NCBI RefSeq assembly: GCF_042738955.1 | Contig: NZ_JBHYHC010000023.1 | Span: 30,021-94,020 of the forward strand | Direction: 5' to 3' | Origin: Umezawaea sp042738955 | GTDB taxonomy: Bacteria > Actinomycetota > Actinomycetes > Mycobacteriales > Pseudonocardiaceae | Length of the DNA: 64,000 nucleotides | In this document: positions 33,542-42,012 of the stretch, piece by piece | Layout of the letters: every line of letters starts with the position of its first letter | Position numbering within the stretch: position 1 is the first letter of the stretch | Notes under the pieces: model-generated | What the model was told of the DNA's origin: nothing | What the model saw: only the letters and a program-made list of their open reading frames with translations | Database searches by the model: none | Made by a program: the position numbers and the translations under genes

Positions 33542-34999
33542 ATGTCGACCCTTGACGGAGTGTCATCACCGGCGACGACGCCACCGCTCCCGGTGATGAC
33601 CGGGCGGCAGAAGACCATCCTCGTGCTGCTGCTGGGCGCCCAGTTCATGGTGTCCGCCGACTTCTCCATCCTCAACGTGGCGATCCCGGTGATCGGCAAC
33701 AGCCTCGGCTTCGCGCTGGAGAACTTCCAGTGGATCGCGACGGCGTTCGCGCTGGCGTCGGCGGGCACCACGCTGGTGTTCGGCCGCGTCGCCGACATCG
33801 CCGGGCGGCGCAAGATGCTGCTGCTGGGCATGGGGCTGCTCGTCGTGGCCTCGCTGGTGGGCGGCCTCGCGAGCACGCCGACGCTGCTGCTCGCCGCCCG
33901 CGTGGCGCAGGGGCTCGCGACCGGCATCGTGATCCCGGCCGGGATGTCGCTGCTGACGACGTCGTTCCCGGAGGGGCCGCTGCGGGACCGGGCGCTCGGG
34001 CTCAACGGCGCGCTGCTGTCCGCCGGGTTCACCGTCGGCGCGGTGCTGGGCGGCGTGCTGACCGGGGTGGCCAGCTGGCGCTGGGCGTTCCTCATCAACG
34101 TCCCCGTCGGTTTGATCGTGCTGCTGCTCGCCCCCGCCGTGCTGACCGAGAGCAAGGCGGCGGTGCGCACGAAGATCGACGTGCCCGGCGCGGTGGCCGT
34201 GAGCCTCGGGCTGGTGGCGCTGGTGTTCGGCATCTCCACGCTGGGCGCGCGCGGCTGGGGCGACTCGACCGGGCTGCTGTCGCTGGCGGCGGCCGTGGTG
34301 CTGTTCGTGGCGTTCGTCTTCATCGAGCTGCGGGTGGAGTCGCCGCTGGCGCCGATCCGCATCCTGACCCGCTCCACGGTCAGCTGGGGCAACCTCGGCG
34401 GCCTGGTCAGCTTCACCATGGAGACGTCCGCGATCTTCCTGATGACGCTGTACCTCCAGGAGGTGCTGGGCTACTCCGCGCTGTCGGCCGGTCTGGCGTT
34501 CGCCGTGATGGGCGTGACCTCGTTCATCGGCGGCATCGTCGCGCCGCGCGTCATCGGCCGGTTCGGCAGCCCGGCGGCGCTCGCGAGCGGCCTGCTGGTG
34601 CAGGGCGTCGCGACCGCCGCGCTGTTCCTGGTGCCGCCGAGCACGAACGGCGTCGTCCTGGTCATCGTCGCGACCTCGATCGGCGGCTTCGGCCACATGA
34701 TCGCGATCGTCGGCTACATGGTCACCGCGACCTCCGGGCTCTCCAACGACGAGCAGGGCCTCGCCACGGGCCTGACGTCGGTGACCCAGCAGGTGGGCAT
34801 CACGATCGGCATCCCGATCATGAGCGCCATCGCGGCGAGCGGCATCCACACGCGGACCGCGGAGGGCGCGTCGCGCGGTGACGCCGTGCTCGGCGGCGTG
34901 ACGGGCGCGGTGCTGATCGACGCGATCGTCGTCGTGGTCGGCGCGGTGGTCGTCGGACTGTTCTTGCGCCGGTCGCGGGTGGCCACCCCCACGCCCTGA
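33542..34999 (+). CDS. MFS transporter, DHA2 (14-TM) drug/H+ antiporter type
   Basis: 485 residues from ATG 33542 with GGAAAGG 8 bases upstream. A cytoplasmic N-terminus precedes about 14 hydrophobic segments. DHA2 motifs are present: LNVAIPVIGNSL in TM1, VFGRVADIAGRRKML (motif A), RVAQGLATGIVIPAGMSLL and GLNGALLSAGFTVGAVLGGVL (motif C). Within the AvrD cluster and behind site C it is the natural exporter of the product, giving self-protection or signalling. It ends before a strong terminator. Confidence 0.88.
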   Translation: MSTLDGVSSPATTPPLPVMTGRQKTILVLLLGAQFMVSADFSILNVAIPVIGNSLGFALENFQWIATAFALASAGTTLVFGRVADIAGRRKMLLLGMGLLVVASLVGGLASTPTLLLAARVAQGLATGIVIPAGMSLLTTSFPEGPLRDRALGLNGALLSAGFTVGAVLGGVLTGVASWRWAFLINVPVGLIVLLLAPAVLTESKAAVRTKIDVPGAVAVSLGLVALVFGISTLGARGWGDSTGLLSLAAAVVLFVAFVFIELRVESPLAPIRILTRSTVSWGNLGGLVSFTMETSAIFLMTLYLQEVLGYSALSAGLAFAVMGVTSFIGGIVAPRVIGRFGSPAALASGLLVQGVATAALFLVPPSTNGVVLVIVATSIGGFGHMIAIVGYMVTATSGLSNDEQGLATGLTSVTQQVGITIGIPIMSAIAASGIHTRTAEGASRGDAVLGGVTGAVLIDAIVVVVGAVVVGLFLRRSRVATPTP

Positions 35000-35012
35000 C
35001 CGTGCGCGCACC

Positions 35013-35055
35013 AACGCCCGCGGGACGCTCGGCTCACGAGCGCCCCGCGGGCGTT
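35013..35055 (+). terminator. Strong terminator after the MFS gene
   Basis: AACGCCCGCGGG (35013-35024) and CCCGCGGGCGTT (35044-35055) form a perfect 12-bp stem, with an inner GCTCG/CGAGC stem, followed by TTCCCCTT. It separates the MFS unit from site D, which begins 20 bases later. Confidence 0.85.
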
Positions 35056-35075
35056 TCCCCTTGCGCGGCAACGGA

Positions 35076-35147
35076 CTACCACTTTCGACCCGCGGCGAAT
35101 CCCTAGTGGCAGCAAGCGGTTGGACCGGCCTCGGACGCCGTTAGCGT
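35076..35147 (+). promoter_or_regulatory. Site D: bipartite cluster element and KAS III promoter
   Basis: Box 1 CTACCACTTTCGACCCGC (35076-35093), box 2 CCCTAGTGGCAG (35101-35112), then TTGGAC (35120-35125) and TAGCGT (35142-35147) with a 16-base spacer. TACCACTTTCG is shared with site B, and TAGCGTC recurs at the same distance. Confidence 0.6.
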
Positions 35148-35209
35148 CAGGACGTCGCAGCCCCGCAGACGTCGGGTGCGCCTCCCCCTCGCACGAAACG
35201 AGGAACACG

Positions 35210-35242
35210 ATGCCATCGACCGATTCTCGAGGCCCCCGGTGA
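35210..35242 (+). CDS. Ten-codon leader frame coupled to the KAS III gene
   Basis: ATG at 35210 with a strong GAGG site 7 bases upstream opens a 10-residue frame (MPSTDSRGPR). Its TGA overlaps the GTG start of the KAS III gene as GTGA. The KAS III start itself has only a weak site, so translation may depend on ribosomes finishing this leader. Alternatively a one-base error hides that the ATG is the true KAS III start. Confidence 0.5.
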   Translation: MPSTDSRGPR

Positions 35243-36240
35243 GCCGGGCCGCCGTGCTGCGCGGGCTGGGCGCCGTCGTGCCGCCGCGCGTGGTCACGAA
35301 CGACGAACTGGCCCAACGACTCGACACCTCCGACGCGTGGATCCGCAGTCGGACCGGCATCGCCCAGCGGCACGTCAGCGCGCCGGGCACCGCCACCAGC
35401 GACCTGGCCGTCGACGCGGGCGCGCGGGCGCTCAAGGCCGCCGACCGCGACCACGTCGACCTGGTCGTGGTCGCCACCACCACCCCCGACCACCCGTGCC
35501 CGGCGACCGCGCCGACCGTGGCGTCCCGGCTGGGGCTCGGCACCGTGGCCGCCTACGACATCGCCGCCGTGTGCACGGGGTTCCTCTACGGGCTGTCCAC
35601 GGCCACCGCCGCCATCGTGTCCGGCATGGCCGAGTCGGTGCTCGTCATCGGCGCGGAGACCTACAGCTCGATCCTGAACCCCAACGACCGCACCACGTCC
35701 GTCATCTTCGGCGACGGAGCGGGCGCGGTCGTGCTCACCGCGGGCGACCGGGACGAGCCGGGCGCGGTGCTGGAGGTCGACCTCGGCAGCGACGGCACGC
35801 TCGCCGAGCTGATCATGATCCCGGCGGGCGGCTCGCGGCAGCGGCTCAGCGGCCTGCCCGTCTCGCCGGACGACACCTACTTCCGGATGGACGGCAAGCG
35901 GGTGTTCCGCAGCGCCGTCGAACGCATGGAGGGCGCGGCCCGCGCGGTGCTGGAGCGCACCGGGTGGACGGTCGACAGCGTCGACCGGTTCGTCGGCCAC
36001 CAGGCCAACGTGCGCATCCTCGCCACCGTGGCCGAGCAGCTCGGCGTGCCGCGCGACCGGGTCGTGGTGAACCTCGACAAGGTCGGCAACACCTCCGCGG
36101 CCTCGATCCCGCTGGCGCTGGCCGACGCCGCGAACTCCGGTGGCCTGGCCGCCGGGGAGCGCGTGCTGCTCGCGGCGTTCGGCGGCGGCGTCACCTGGGG
36201 CGCGAGCGCCCTGGTGTGGCCGGACATCTCCGTTTTCTGA
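35239..36240 (+). CDS. 3-oxoacyl-ACP synthase III (FabH/KAS III family)
   Basis: 333 residues from GTG 35239. The complete KAS III triad is present: Cys112 in DIAAVCTGFLYG, His254 in VGHQANVRIL and Asn284 in LDKVGNTSAAS. The N-terminal DAWIRSRTGI and the FGDGAGAVVL block agree with FabH-type enzymes. It would condense an acyl-CoA starter with malonyl-ACP (the ACP may be the one at 25435) to make the beta-ketoacyl-ACP that an AvrD-type enzyme needs. First gene of the site D transcript, 19 bases before the monooxygenase. Confidence 0.9.
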   Translation: MSRAAVLRGLGAVVPPRVVTNDELAQRLDTSDAWIRSRTGIAQRHVSAPGTATSDLAVDAGARALKAADRDHVDLVVVATTTPDHPCPATAPTVASRLGLGTVAAYDIAAVCTGFLYGLSTATAAIVSGMAESVLVIGAETYSSILNPNDRTTSVIFGDGAGAVVLTAGDRDEPGAVLEVDLGSDGTLAELIMIPAGGSRQRLSGLPVSPDDTYFRMDGKRVFRSAVERMEGAARAVLERTGWTVDSVDRFVGHQANVRILATVAEQLGVPRDRVVVNLDKVGNTSAASIPLALADAANSGGLAAGERVLLAAFGGGVTWGASALVWPDISVF

Positions 36241-36259
36241 AGAACTGGGGGCACAGGGC

Positions 36260-37801
36260 ATGAGCGATCCCGACGTGTTGGTCGTCGGCGGCGGCGCGGT
36301 GGGCACGATGCTCGCGTGCGACCTGCTCCAGCAGGGCGTGTCGGTGCGCGTCGTCGACCGCAAGGAGGTGCTGGACAACGGGGACCCGCACTCGCGGGCC
36401 GTGCTGATCTGGCCGAGGATGCTGGAGCTGCTGCGCCGCATCGGCGTGGTCGACGACCTGGTGGCGCTCGGCTTCCAGATCACCGGAGTCGGCTACTTCT
36501 CCCGCGGCAGGCGGCTCGGCACCGTCCCGATGAACCGGCTGGGCACCGCGTCGCCGTTCACGCTCTCGTTGCCGCAGCGGGAGATCGAGGCCGTGCTGCG
36601 CGCCAGGTTCGTCGAACTCGGCGGCACGTACGAGCTCGGCGTGACGCTGACGGCGGTCGAGCCGCAGGAGCCGAGCGCGGAGCTGCGGCACGCCGACGGG
36701 ACCGTCGAGGTGGTCCGGCCGAAGTGGATGATCGGCGCGGACGGCGTCAGCAGCACGACCCGCAAGCTGCTCGGCGTGCCGTACCCCGGCAAGCCGTTCG
36801 AGCTCGGCATCTCCATCGGCGACTTCCCGGTGGCGGGCCCGGTCGGGACGGAGGTCGAGTACCACTACTCGCGCAACGGCCTGCTGCCGCTGATCCCGAT
36901 GGGCAACGGGATCGGCAGGCTCGCGTCCATCGTGCCGCCCGTCGGCGACGGCTGGCAGTCGTTGAGCCGCGAGCAGCTCCAGGCCATCGTGGACAAGCGC
37001 GCCAGCCTGCCGTACGAGATCGGCGAGCCGCGGTGGATCCGGACGTTCCAGCCGCGGCCGGGCATCGCCGAGCGGTTCCGGGTGGGGCAGGTGCTGCTCG
37101 TGGGCGACGCGGCGCACTGCGTGGTGCCGCTGGGCGGGCAGGGCCTCAACCTCGGCATCCAGGACGCGTTCAACCTGGGGTGGAAGCTCGGCGGCGTGAT
37201 CCGCGGCAGGCTGGCGGAACCCGTGATCGACACCTACGACAGCGAACGCCGTCGGGCCGCGGAGCAGGTGACCACGGTGGTGGACAAGCAGATCCTGTCC
37301 GCCAAGCAGATCAAGCCGCTGCCGATGCTGGTCCGCGACTCGTTGTTCGCCATCGCCAGGATGACCGGGCTGATGGACCGGCTGGCGGCCCCGCTGATCA
37401 GCCAGGTGGGGTTGGCCTACGGCAAGCCCCAGCGCCGTTCCCTGCTGCGCCCGCAACCGAAGCGCGCCCAGCCCGGCAGGCGGGTGCCGTTCTTCTCCGC
37501 GCCCACCGGGGCGGTGCTCGACCAGGACCGGCACACGGTGCTGCTGTGGCCGGGCAAGGCGGTCCCCCGCGACTGGGCGGCGGTCGTCGAGCACGCCACG
37601 GCGTCGTTCGGCTCCCTGGCCGCGGTGCGGGACCTGGCGGGTCAGGACCGGACCGCGTTGACGAGCCACTTCGGCGGCAAGCCGCTGGTGCTGCTGGTGC
37701 GCCCGGACGGCCACCTGGCGGCCACCGCGCCCGCCGGGGCGTTCGAGCCCGTGCTGGCGCACCTGAAGGCCGTCACGGCGGTCCCGGTGCCGACCGCGTG
37801 A
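36260..37801 (+). CDS. FAD-dependent aromatic/polyketide-type monooxygenase
   Basis: 513 residues. Group A flavin monooxygenase (PHBH family): VLVVGGGAVGTMLACDLLQ at residues 6-24, WMIGADGVSSTTRKLLG (DG motif), and GDAAHCVVPLGGQGLNLGIQ (GD motif), with a C-terminal thioredoxin-like domain (about 405-510) as in the longer members. It hydroxylates or epoxidises a small-molecule ring with NAD(P)H and O2. Downstream of KAS III in one transcript closed by the hairpin at 37803. Confidence 0.85.
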   Translation: MSDPDVLVVGGGAVGTMLACDLLQQGVSVRVVDRKEVLDNGDPHSRAVLIWPRMLELLRRIGVVDDLVALGFQITGVGYFSRGRRLGTVPMNRLGTASPFTLSLPQREIEAVLRARFVELGGTYELGVTLTAVEPQEPSAELRHADGTVEVVRPKWMIGADGVSSTTRKLLGVPYPGKPFELGISIGDFPVAGPVGTEVEYHYSRNGLLPLIPMGNGIGRLASIVPPVGDGWQSLSREQLQAIVDKRASLPYEIGEPRWIRTFQPRPGIAERFRVGQVLLVGDAAHCVVPLGGQGLNLGIQDAFNLGWKLGGVIRGRLAEPVIDTYDSERRRAAEQVTTVVDKQILSAKQIKPLPMLVRDSLFAIARMTGLMDRLAAPLISQVGLAYGKPQRRSLLRPQPKRAQPGRRVPFFSAPTGAVLDQDRHTVLLWPGKAVPRDWAAVVEHATASFGSLAAVRDLAGQDRTALTSHFGGKPLVLLVRPDGHLAATAPAGAFEPVLAHLKAVTAVPVPTA

Positions 37802-37802
37802 C

Positions 37803-37834
37803 CACCGCGGGCGCCGACGCCGTCGCCCGCGGTG
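37803..37834 (+). terminator. Terminator after the monooxygenase gene
   Basis: CACCGCGGGCG (37803-37813) and CGCCCGCGGTG (37824-37834) make a perfect 11-bp stem with a 10-base loop, starting 1 base after the stop codon and running into the start of site E. Confidence 0.8.
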
Positions 37835-37902
37835 CACCTTTGGATGGCTCGGGCTAAAACTTCCGATGTAGCGCGCCACCGCGGCCGTCCGCCGGGCAAT
37901 AC
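37832..37902 (+). promoter_or_regulatory. Site E: bipartite cluster element and LLM gene promoter
   Basis: Box 1 GTGCACCTTTGGATGGCT (37832-37849) and box 2 AACTTCCGATGTAG (37858-37871); CAATAC at 37897-37902 is the -10-like hexamer at the usual distance. Box 2 here has the GATGTAG end that box 1 has in sites A and C. Confidence 0.5.
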
Positions 37903-37939
37903 CGTTCCACCAGACCGCCCGCGACACGGAGGATTCCCC

Positions 37940-38932
37940 ATGGCCACCAGCGCTTTGCGCGGGCTAGACCGCCCTGACGGCCGCCTCACCATCGGCATCG
38001 ACCTGCCGCTGGACACCGACCTGGTCAGCGGCCGCCCGCCGGGCGTGCCGAACCTGGCGCGCCACGCCGAACTGGCCACCCTCGCCGACCGCCTGGGCTT
38101 CGCCGCCCTGTGGGTCCGCGACGTGCCGCTGTACGACCCGGTCCGCTTCGGCGACGCCGGGACGGTGTTCGAGACCTTCACCCACCTGGGCCACCTCGCC
38201 GCCACGACCACCCGCGCCGTCCTCGGCACGGCGGCCGTCGTCCTGCCGCTGCGCAACCCGCTGCTGGCCGCGAAAGCCGCCGCCACCGTGGACGTCCTGT
38301 CCGGCGGCCGCTTCGTGTTCGGCATCGCCAGCGGCGACCGCCCGATCGAGTACCCGCTGTTCGACGTCGACTACGCCCAGCGCGGCGCGGCCTTCCGCGC
38401 GGCCGTCGACACGGTCCGAGCGGCGTGGCGCGTCCCCGCCCCCGGCGAGGGCATCACCGCCCCCGCCCTGGGCCTGCACGCCGACCAGGCGCTCGACGTG
38501 CTGCCCAAGCCCGTCGACACGAGCATCCCGCTGGTCGTCGCGGGCAAGGCCCAGCAGTCACTGGAGTGGATCGCCGAGCACGCGGAGGGCTGGTTCAACT
38601 ACCCCCGCGACCTGGCGGGCCTCGCGGGCCAACTGCGCCAGTGGCACGACCTCACCGACGCGCTGGGCGCCCGCAAGCCGTACCTCATGCCGATGATGCT
38701 CGACCTGACCGACTCCCCCGCCACACCGCCGTCCCCGATCTTCCACGGCCTCCGCCTCGGCCGCACCGCCCTCTTGGACCACCTCGGCACCCTCGACGAC
38801 CACGGCGTGAGCCACCTGTCCCTCAGCCTCCGCTGCGGCCGCAGGCCGGTGGACGAGGTCCTCCACGAACTCGCCGAAACCGTCCTCCCGTCGTTCCCGC
38901 GAGCGGAGGAGCAGCAGTTCAGCGAGGTCTGA
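37940..38932 (+). CDS. LLM class flavin-dependent oxidoreductase
   Basis: 330 residues from ATG 37940 with GGAGG 7 bases upstream. Luciferase-like fold: LADRLGFAALWVRDVPLYDP, VLGTAAVVLPLRNPLLAAKAAATVD, GRFVFGIASGDRPIEYPLFD. These enzymes use FMNH2 or F420 for Baeyer-Villiger or other monooxygenation. Last gene of the cluster on the plus strand, under its own site E; tail-to-tail with the next gene, 9 bases apart. Confidence 0.82.
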   Translation: MATSALRGLDRPDGRLTIGIDLPLDTDLVSGRPPGVPNLARHAELATLADRLGFAALWVRDVPLYDPVRFGDAGTVFETFTHLGHLAATTTRAVLGTAAVVLPLRNPLLAAKAAATVDVLSGGRFVFGIASGDRPIEYPLFDVDYAQRGAAFRAAVDTVRAAWRVPAPGEGITAPALGLHADQALDVLPKPVDTSIPLVVAGKAQQSLEWIAEHAEGWFNYPRDLAGLAGQLRQWHDLTDALGARKPYLMPMMLDLTDSPATPPSPIFHGLRLGRTALLDHLGTLDDHGVSHLSLSLRCGRRPVDEVLHELAETVLPSFPRAEEQQFSEV

Positions 38933-38941
38933 CGCAGCGGC

Positions 38942-39874
38942 TCAGTGAGCGGTGACCGGGGTCGGGTCGTGGGGGGCGGCGGTCGCCGCCTCCTGGCCCA
39001 GCACGGCGCAGCGGAGGTCGATGTCGTGGTCGAGGGTCGGCGGGTCGGTGAACAGGAGCGCGCCCACGGCCACCAGTAGGGTGCGGAGGACCGCGTCGCT
39101 GCCCTTCTTGGTGAGCGGGGACTGGTAGAGCAGGTAGCGGCCCGTCTGCCAGGAGTGGACGTCGTGGGGTTCGGCCGCCGCGAGCAGGTCCACGGCGGCG
39201 GTGTACATGGTGCCGCGGGCCTCGTCGGGGGCGGTGACGGCGTAGAGCGGGTCGCCGCCGTCCTCGAAGCGAGTGGTGTCGCGGCCTCGGGCGGCGATGC
39301 GGGCGATGAGCGCGTCGGCGACTCTCCTGGCCGCCGCGCCGCGGACCAGGGAGTTGCCGGTGACGGTCTTCCCGTCGGGCAGGGTCACGGTGTTGTGCAG
39401 GACGTCACCGGTGTTGCCCTCGCGGGCGAAGCGGTCCACGGCCGCCTGGCCGTAGGCCAGCATCAGCCGGTGGGCGGGGGTGTCGTGGCCGCCGCGGTAG
39501 GTGCGGGTCTCGGGGTCCCAGCTCGCGCCGTCGCGCAGCCTGCCGAGGTAGCCGAGGCGGTCGTAGTTGGCCCCGGCCTCGATGATCGTCTTGGTGAAGC
39601 GGGACGCGTCCAGCGCGAGTCCCTGACCGAGCCGGTGGGGCGCGTCGAGCGCCAGCCGGTGCCGCCACCGGACCAGGTCGGCGTGCGCCTCCCGCAACGC
39701 CGCGGCCTTGTGCGTGCTCGACCCCGACCACTCGGCGGCGAGCCGGGTCCTGGTCGCCTCGGCCGCGGTCGCCTGCTCCTCCGCGAACGCGCGGACGCGG
39801 GTCAGCTCGGCCGGGTCGGTGGAGCGCAGCGCCAACTCCGGCGTCGGGAAGTGGGCGGCGGTGATGGTCGTCAT
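38942..39874 (-). CDS. Unknown protein coupled to an NB-ARC/TPR gene
   Basis: 310 residues; its ATG overlaps the stop of the NB-ARC gene (ATGA) so the two are translationally coupled. Residues 20-90 are helical and rich in Ala, Glu and Arg. The middle contains YDRLGYLGRLRDGASWDPETRTYRGGHDTP in parts, and a C-terminal part has SWQTGRYLLYQSPLTKKGSD. I recognise no family. Conserved-looking charged and aromatic residues suggest an enzyme or effector; its coupling to a STAND ATPase is the only clue. Confidence 0.55.
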   Translation of the reverse strand: MTTITAAHFPTPELALRSTDPAELTRVRAFAEEQATAAEATRTRLAAEWSGSSTHKAAALREAHADLVRWRHRLALDAPHRLGQGLALDASRFTKTIIEAGANYDRLGYLGRLRDGASWDPETRTYRGGHDTPAHRLMLAYGQAAVDRFAREGNTGDVLHNTVTLPDGKTVTGNSLVRGAAARRVADALIARIAARGRDTTRFEDGGDPLYAVTAPDEARGTMYTAAVDLLAAAEPHDVHSWQTGRYLLYQSPLTKKGSDAVLRTLLVAVGALLFTDPPTLDHDIDLRCAVLGQEAATAAPHDPTPVTAH

Positions 39875-42012
39875 CGGAGGTCCCCCTGGGTGTGGTCGAG
39901 CGGAGCGGCCAGCTTGGCGGCGACCCGAGCGGCGTCCTCGGTCCGCCGCTGCCCGCGGTACAGCGCGAGCGCGTCGCGCCACGCGGTCTCCGCGGCGGCC
40001 GCCTCGGTCAGCCGCGCGTGCGCGTCGCCGACCCGTTCCACGGTCTGCGCCGCGTGGGAGGCGTTGCGGCCGTCGAACAGGGCGAGCGCCCGCCGGTAGA
40101 ACTCCAGCGCGCCGCGGTCGTCGCCCCGGCGGTGGGCGAGGTGGCCGAGATTGTCCAAAGTGGTCGCCTCGCCGCCGACGTTGTGGTGTTCGCGGTACAG
40201 CGCAAGGGCTTCGGCGCAGTGCGCGTCGGCGTCGTCGAACCGGTCGAGCCGGGCCTCGAACCACGCCACGAGGTCCAGCGCGTCCGCCTCGTGCTGCGGG
40301 GCCCGCGCGGTGCGGTAGAGGGCGAGCGCGGAAGTGGCGTGCCCCAAGGCCTTCTCGTCGTCGCCCAGCCGTTCCCACGCCCTGGCGAGCGTCCGGTGCG
40401 TGTGCGCCTGCTCCTCCACGTCGGCCGCGTTCTCGTCCAGCGAGGTCAGCAGGTGGTCCACGGCCTCCGCGGGGTCGCCGACCCGACCGATCGCCGACCC
40501 GAGCAGGCGCCGGGCGAGCGCGGCCGCCTTCGGGTCGTCCAGGTGGTCCGCCGCGGCGAGGGCGGCCCGCCAGCCGGAGACCTGCTCGCCGAAGTGCCCC
40601 TGCTGCCAGTGGAACGTGTGCAGCACCCACGTGAGCCGCCACACGGCGAGGTGGTCGCCCCGCGCCACCGCGAGCAGCCGCGTGGCCAGGATTCCGCTGT
40701 GCTCCGCGGAAAACCATGCCAGCGCGGCAGCATGGTCCCCCACTGAGTCCGGTCGGCACCCCGCTTCCGGATCGTCGAGGACGAGGGGCACGCGCCCGAC
40801 GCTCAGCAGGGCGTCGCAGGCGAGCGCGGTGTGCAGGTAGTGGTCGACGATCCGCCGGACCGCCGCGTCCCGGAGTTCGGGTGAACGCGCGTGCGCGGCG
40901 CGGTCCGCCGCGTACAACCGGACCAGGTCGTGCATCCGCCACCGGTTCGGCCGGTGTTCCCGCACCAGCGACAACCGCTCCAACGACCGCAGCGCGCTCC
41001 TGGTCTCCGCGTCGGTCAGGCCGAGCAGGCTCGCGCCCACCCGCAGCGGCACGTCCGGCGACGCGGCGACGCCGAGCAGCTCGAACACCTCGGCCTCCCG
41101 CGGGGGAAGCGCTTCGTAGGACCAGGACAGGACGGACGCGAGGCTGGCGGCGGGATCCCCCGTGTCCAACGCGCCCAAGCGGGTCGCGACGTCCCGCAGT
41201 TCGGCGGCCAGCGCTGCCAGCGGGAAGCCGGGATGCGCGGTGGCGCGGCCCGCGACGATGGCCAGCGCCAGCGGCATACCCGCGCAGTACCGCTGGAGTT
41301 CGGCCACGGCGTCGGGTTCGGCCTCCACGCGTCCCGCGCCGATCCTCCGCGCGAGCAGGAGGCGCGCGTCGGCGTCGGGCAGTTCGGCGAGCGGGACCAC
41401 ACCCGCGCCGACCGAGGTGGCCAAGCCGTCCAACCGGTTGCGGCTGGTGACCAGCATCGTGCACGTCGGGGTGCCCGGCAGCAGCGCGGACACCTGGGCC
41501 GCGTCCAGCGCGTTGTCCAGCAGGACCAGCAACCGCTTGCCCGCCACCAGGCTGCGGTACCGCCCGACCTGCGCGTCGAGGTCGGCCGGGATCGTGCGAG
41601 GGTCGGCGCCGAGCCCGTCGAGCAGGCAGCGGACCGCGGTGGACGACGACATCGGCTGCCCGCCGGGCGAGTGGGCGCGCAGGTCCAGGTACAACTGCCC
41701 GTCCGGGAAGCGGTCCGCGTTGTGCTGGGCCCAGTGCAGGGCCAGCGACGTCTTGCCCATCCCCCCGGAACCGACGATCGCGGTGACCGGGACCGCCGCT
41801 CCGTCCACCGCCGCGTCCACCGCCGCCAGCTCGGCTTCCCGGCCGGTGAACAACGGCGGGGCGGGCGGCAGCTGCCGCGGGATCGGCGCGGGCGTCAGCG
41901 GCGCGTCGATGTAGACGTCGCGGAACGTCTCCCCTTGCAGCACAGGGGCGTACGTGTCGCCGACCTCGTTGTGGACCCTCGGTTCGCCGCTCCGCGACTT
42001 CCCGAACAGCAC
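39871..42012 (-). CDS. NB-ARC / TPR-repeat STAND protein
   Basis: 713 residues, GTG start with GGGAG 7 bases upstream. A short N-terminal tail with a YAPVLQGETFRDVYID phrase precedes an NB-ARC domain with Walker A GSGGMGKTS (81-89) and Walker B LLVLLDN (161-167), then the MHDLVRLYA phrase of the winged-helix part. The C-terminal 280 residues are tetratricopeptide-like helical repeats. There is no N-terminal DNA-binding domain such as the BTAD of SARP regulators. In actinomycetes such proteins act as signal-driven switches; the coupled unknown protein may be its effector. Confidence 0.82.
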   Translation of the reverse strand: MLFGKSRSGEPRVHNEVGDTYAPVLQGETFRDVYIDAPLTPAPIPRQLPPAPPLFTGREAELAAVDAAVDGAAVPVTAIVGSGGMGKTSLALHWAQHNADRFPDGQLYLDLRAHSPGGQPMSSSTAVRCLLDGLGADPRTIPADLDAQVGRYRSLVAGKRLLVLLDNALDAAQVSALLPGTPTCTMLVTSRNRLDGLATSVGAGVVPLAELPDADARLLLARRIGAGRVEAEPDAVAELQRYCAGMPLALAIVAGRATAHPGFPLAALAAELRDVATRLGALDTGDPAASLASVLSWSYEALPPREAEVFELLGVAASPDVPLRVGASLLGLTDAETRSALRSLERLSLVREHRPNRWRMHDLVRLYAADRAAHARSPELRDAAVRRIVDHYLHTALACDALLSVGRVPLVLDDPEAGCRPDSVGDHAAALAWFSAEHSGILATRLLAVARGDHLAVWRLTWVLHTFHWQQGHFGEQVSGWRAALAAADHLDDPKAAALARRLLGSAIGRVGDPAEAVDHLLTSLDENAADVEEQAHTHRTLARAWERLGDDEKALGHATSALALYRTARAPQHEADALDLVAWFEARLDRFDDADAHCAEALALYREHHNVGGEATTLDNLGHLAHRRGDDRGALEFYRRALALFDGRNASHAAQTVERVGDAHARLTEAAAAETAWRDALALYRGQRRTEDAARVAAKLAAPLDHTQGDLR

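Noticed and set aside
38942..41464. An 840-codon frame merging the unknown protein with upstream sequence
   Set aside because: The upstream part is a shadow of the NB-ARC/TPR gene; the ATGA overlap at 39871-39874 marks the true start.
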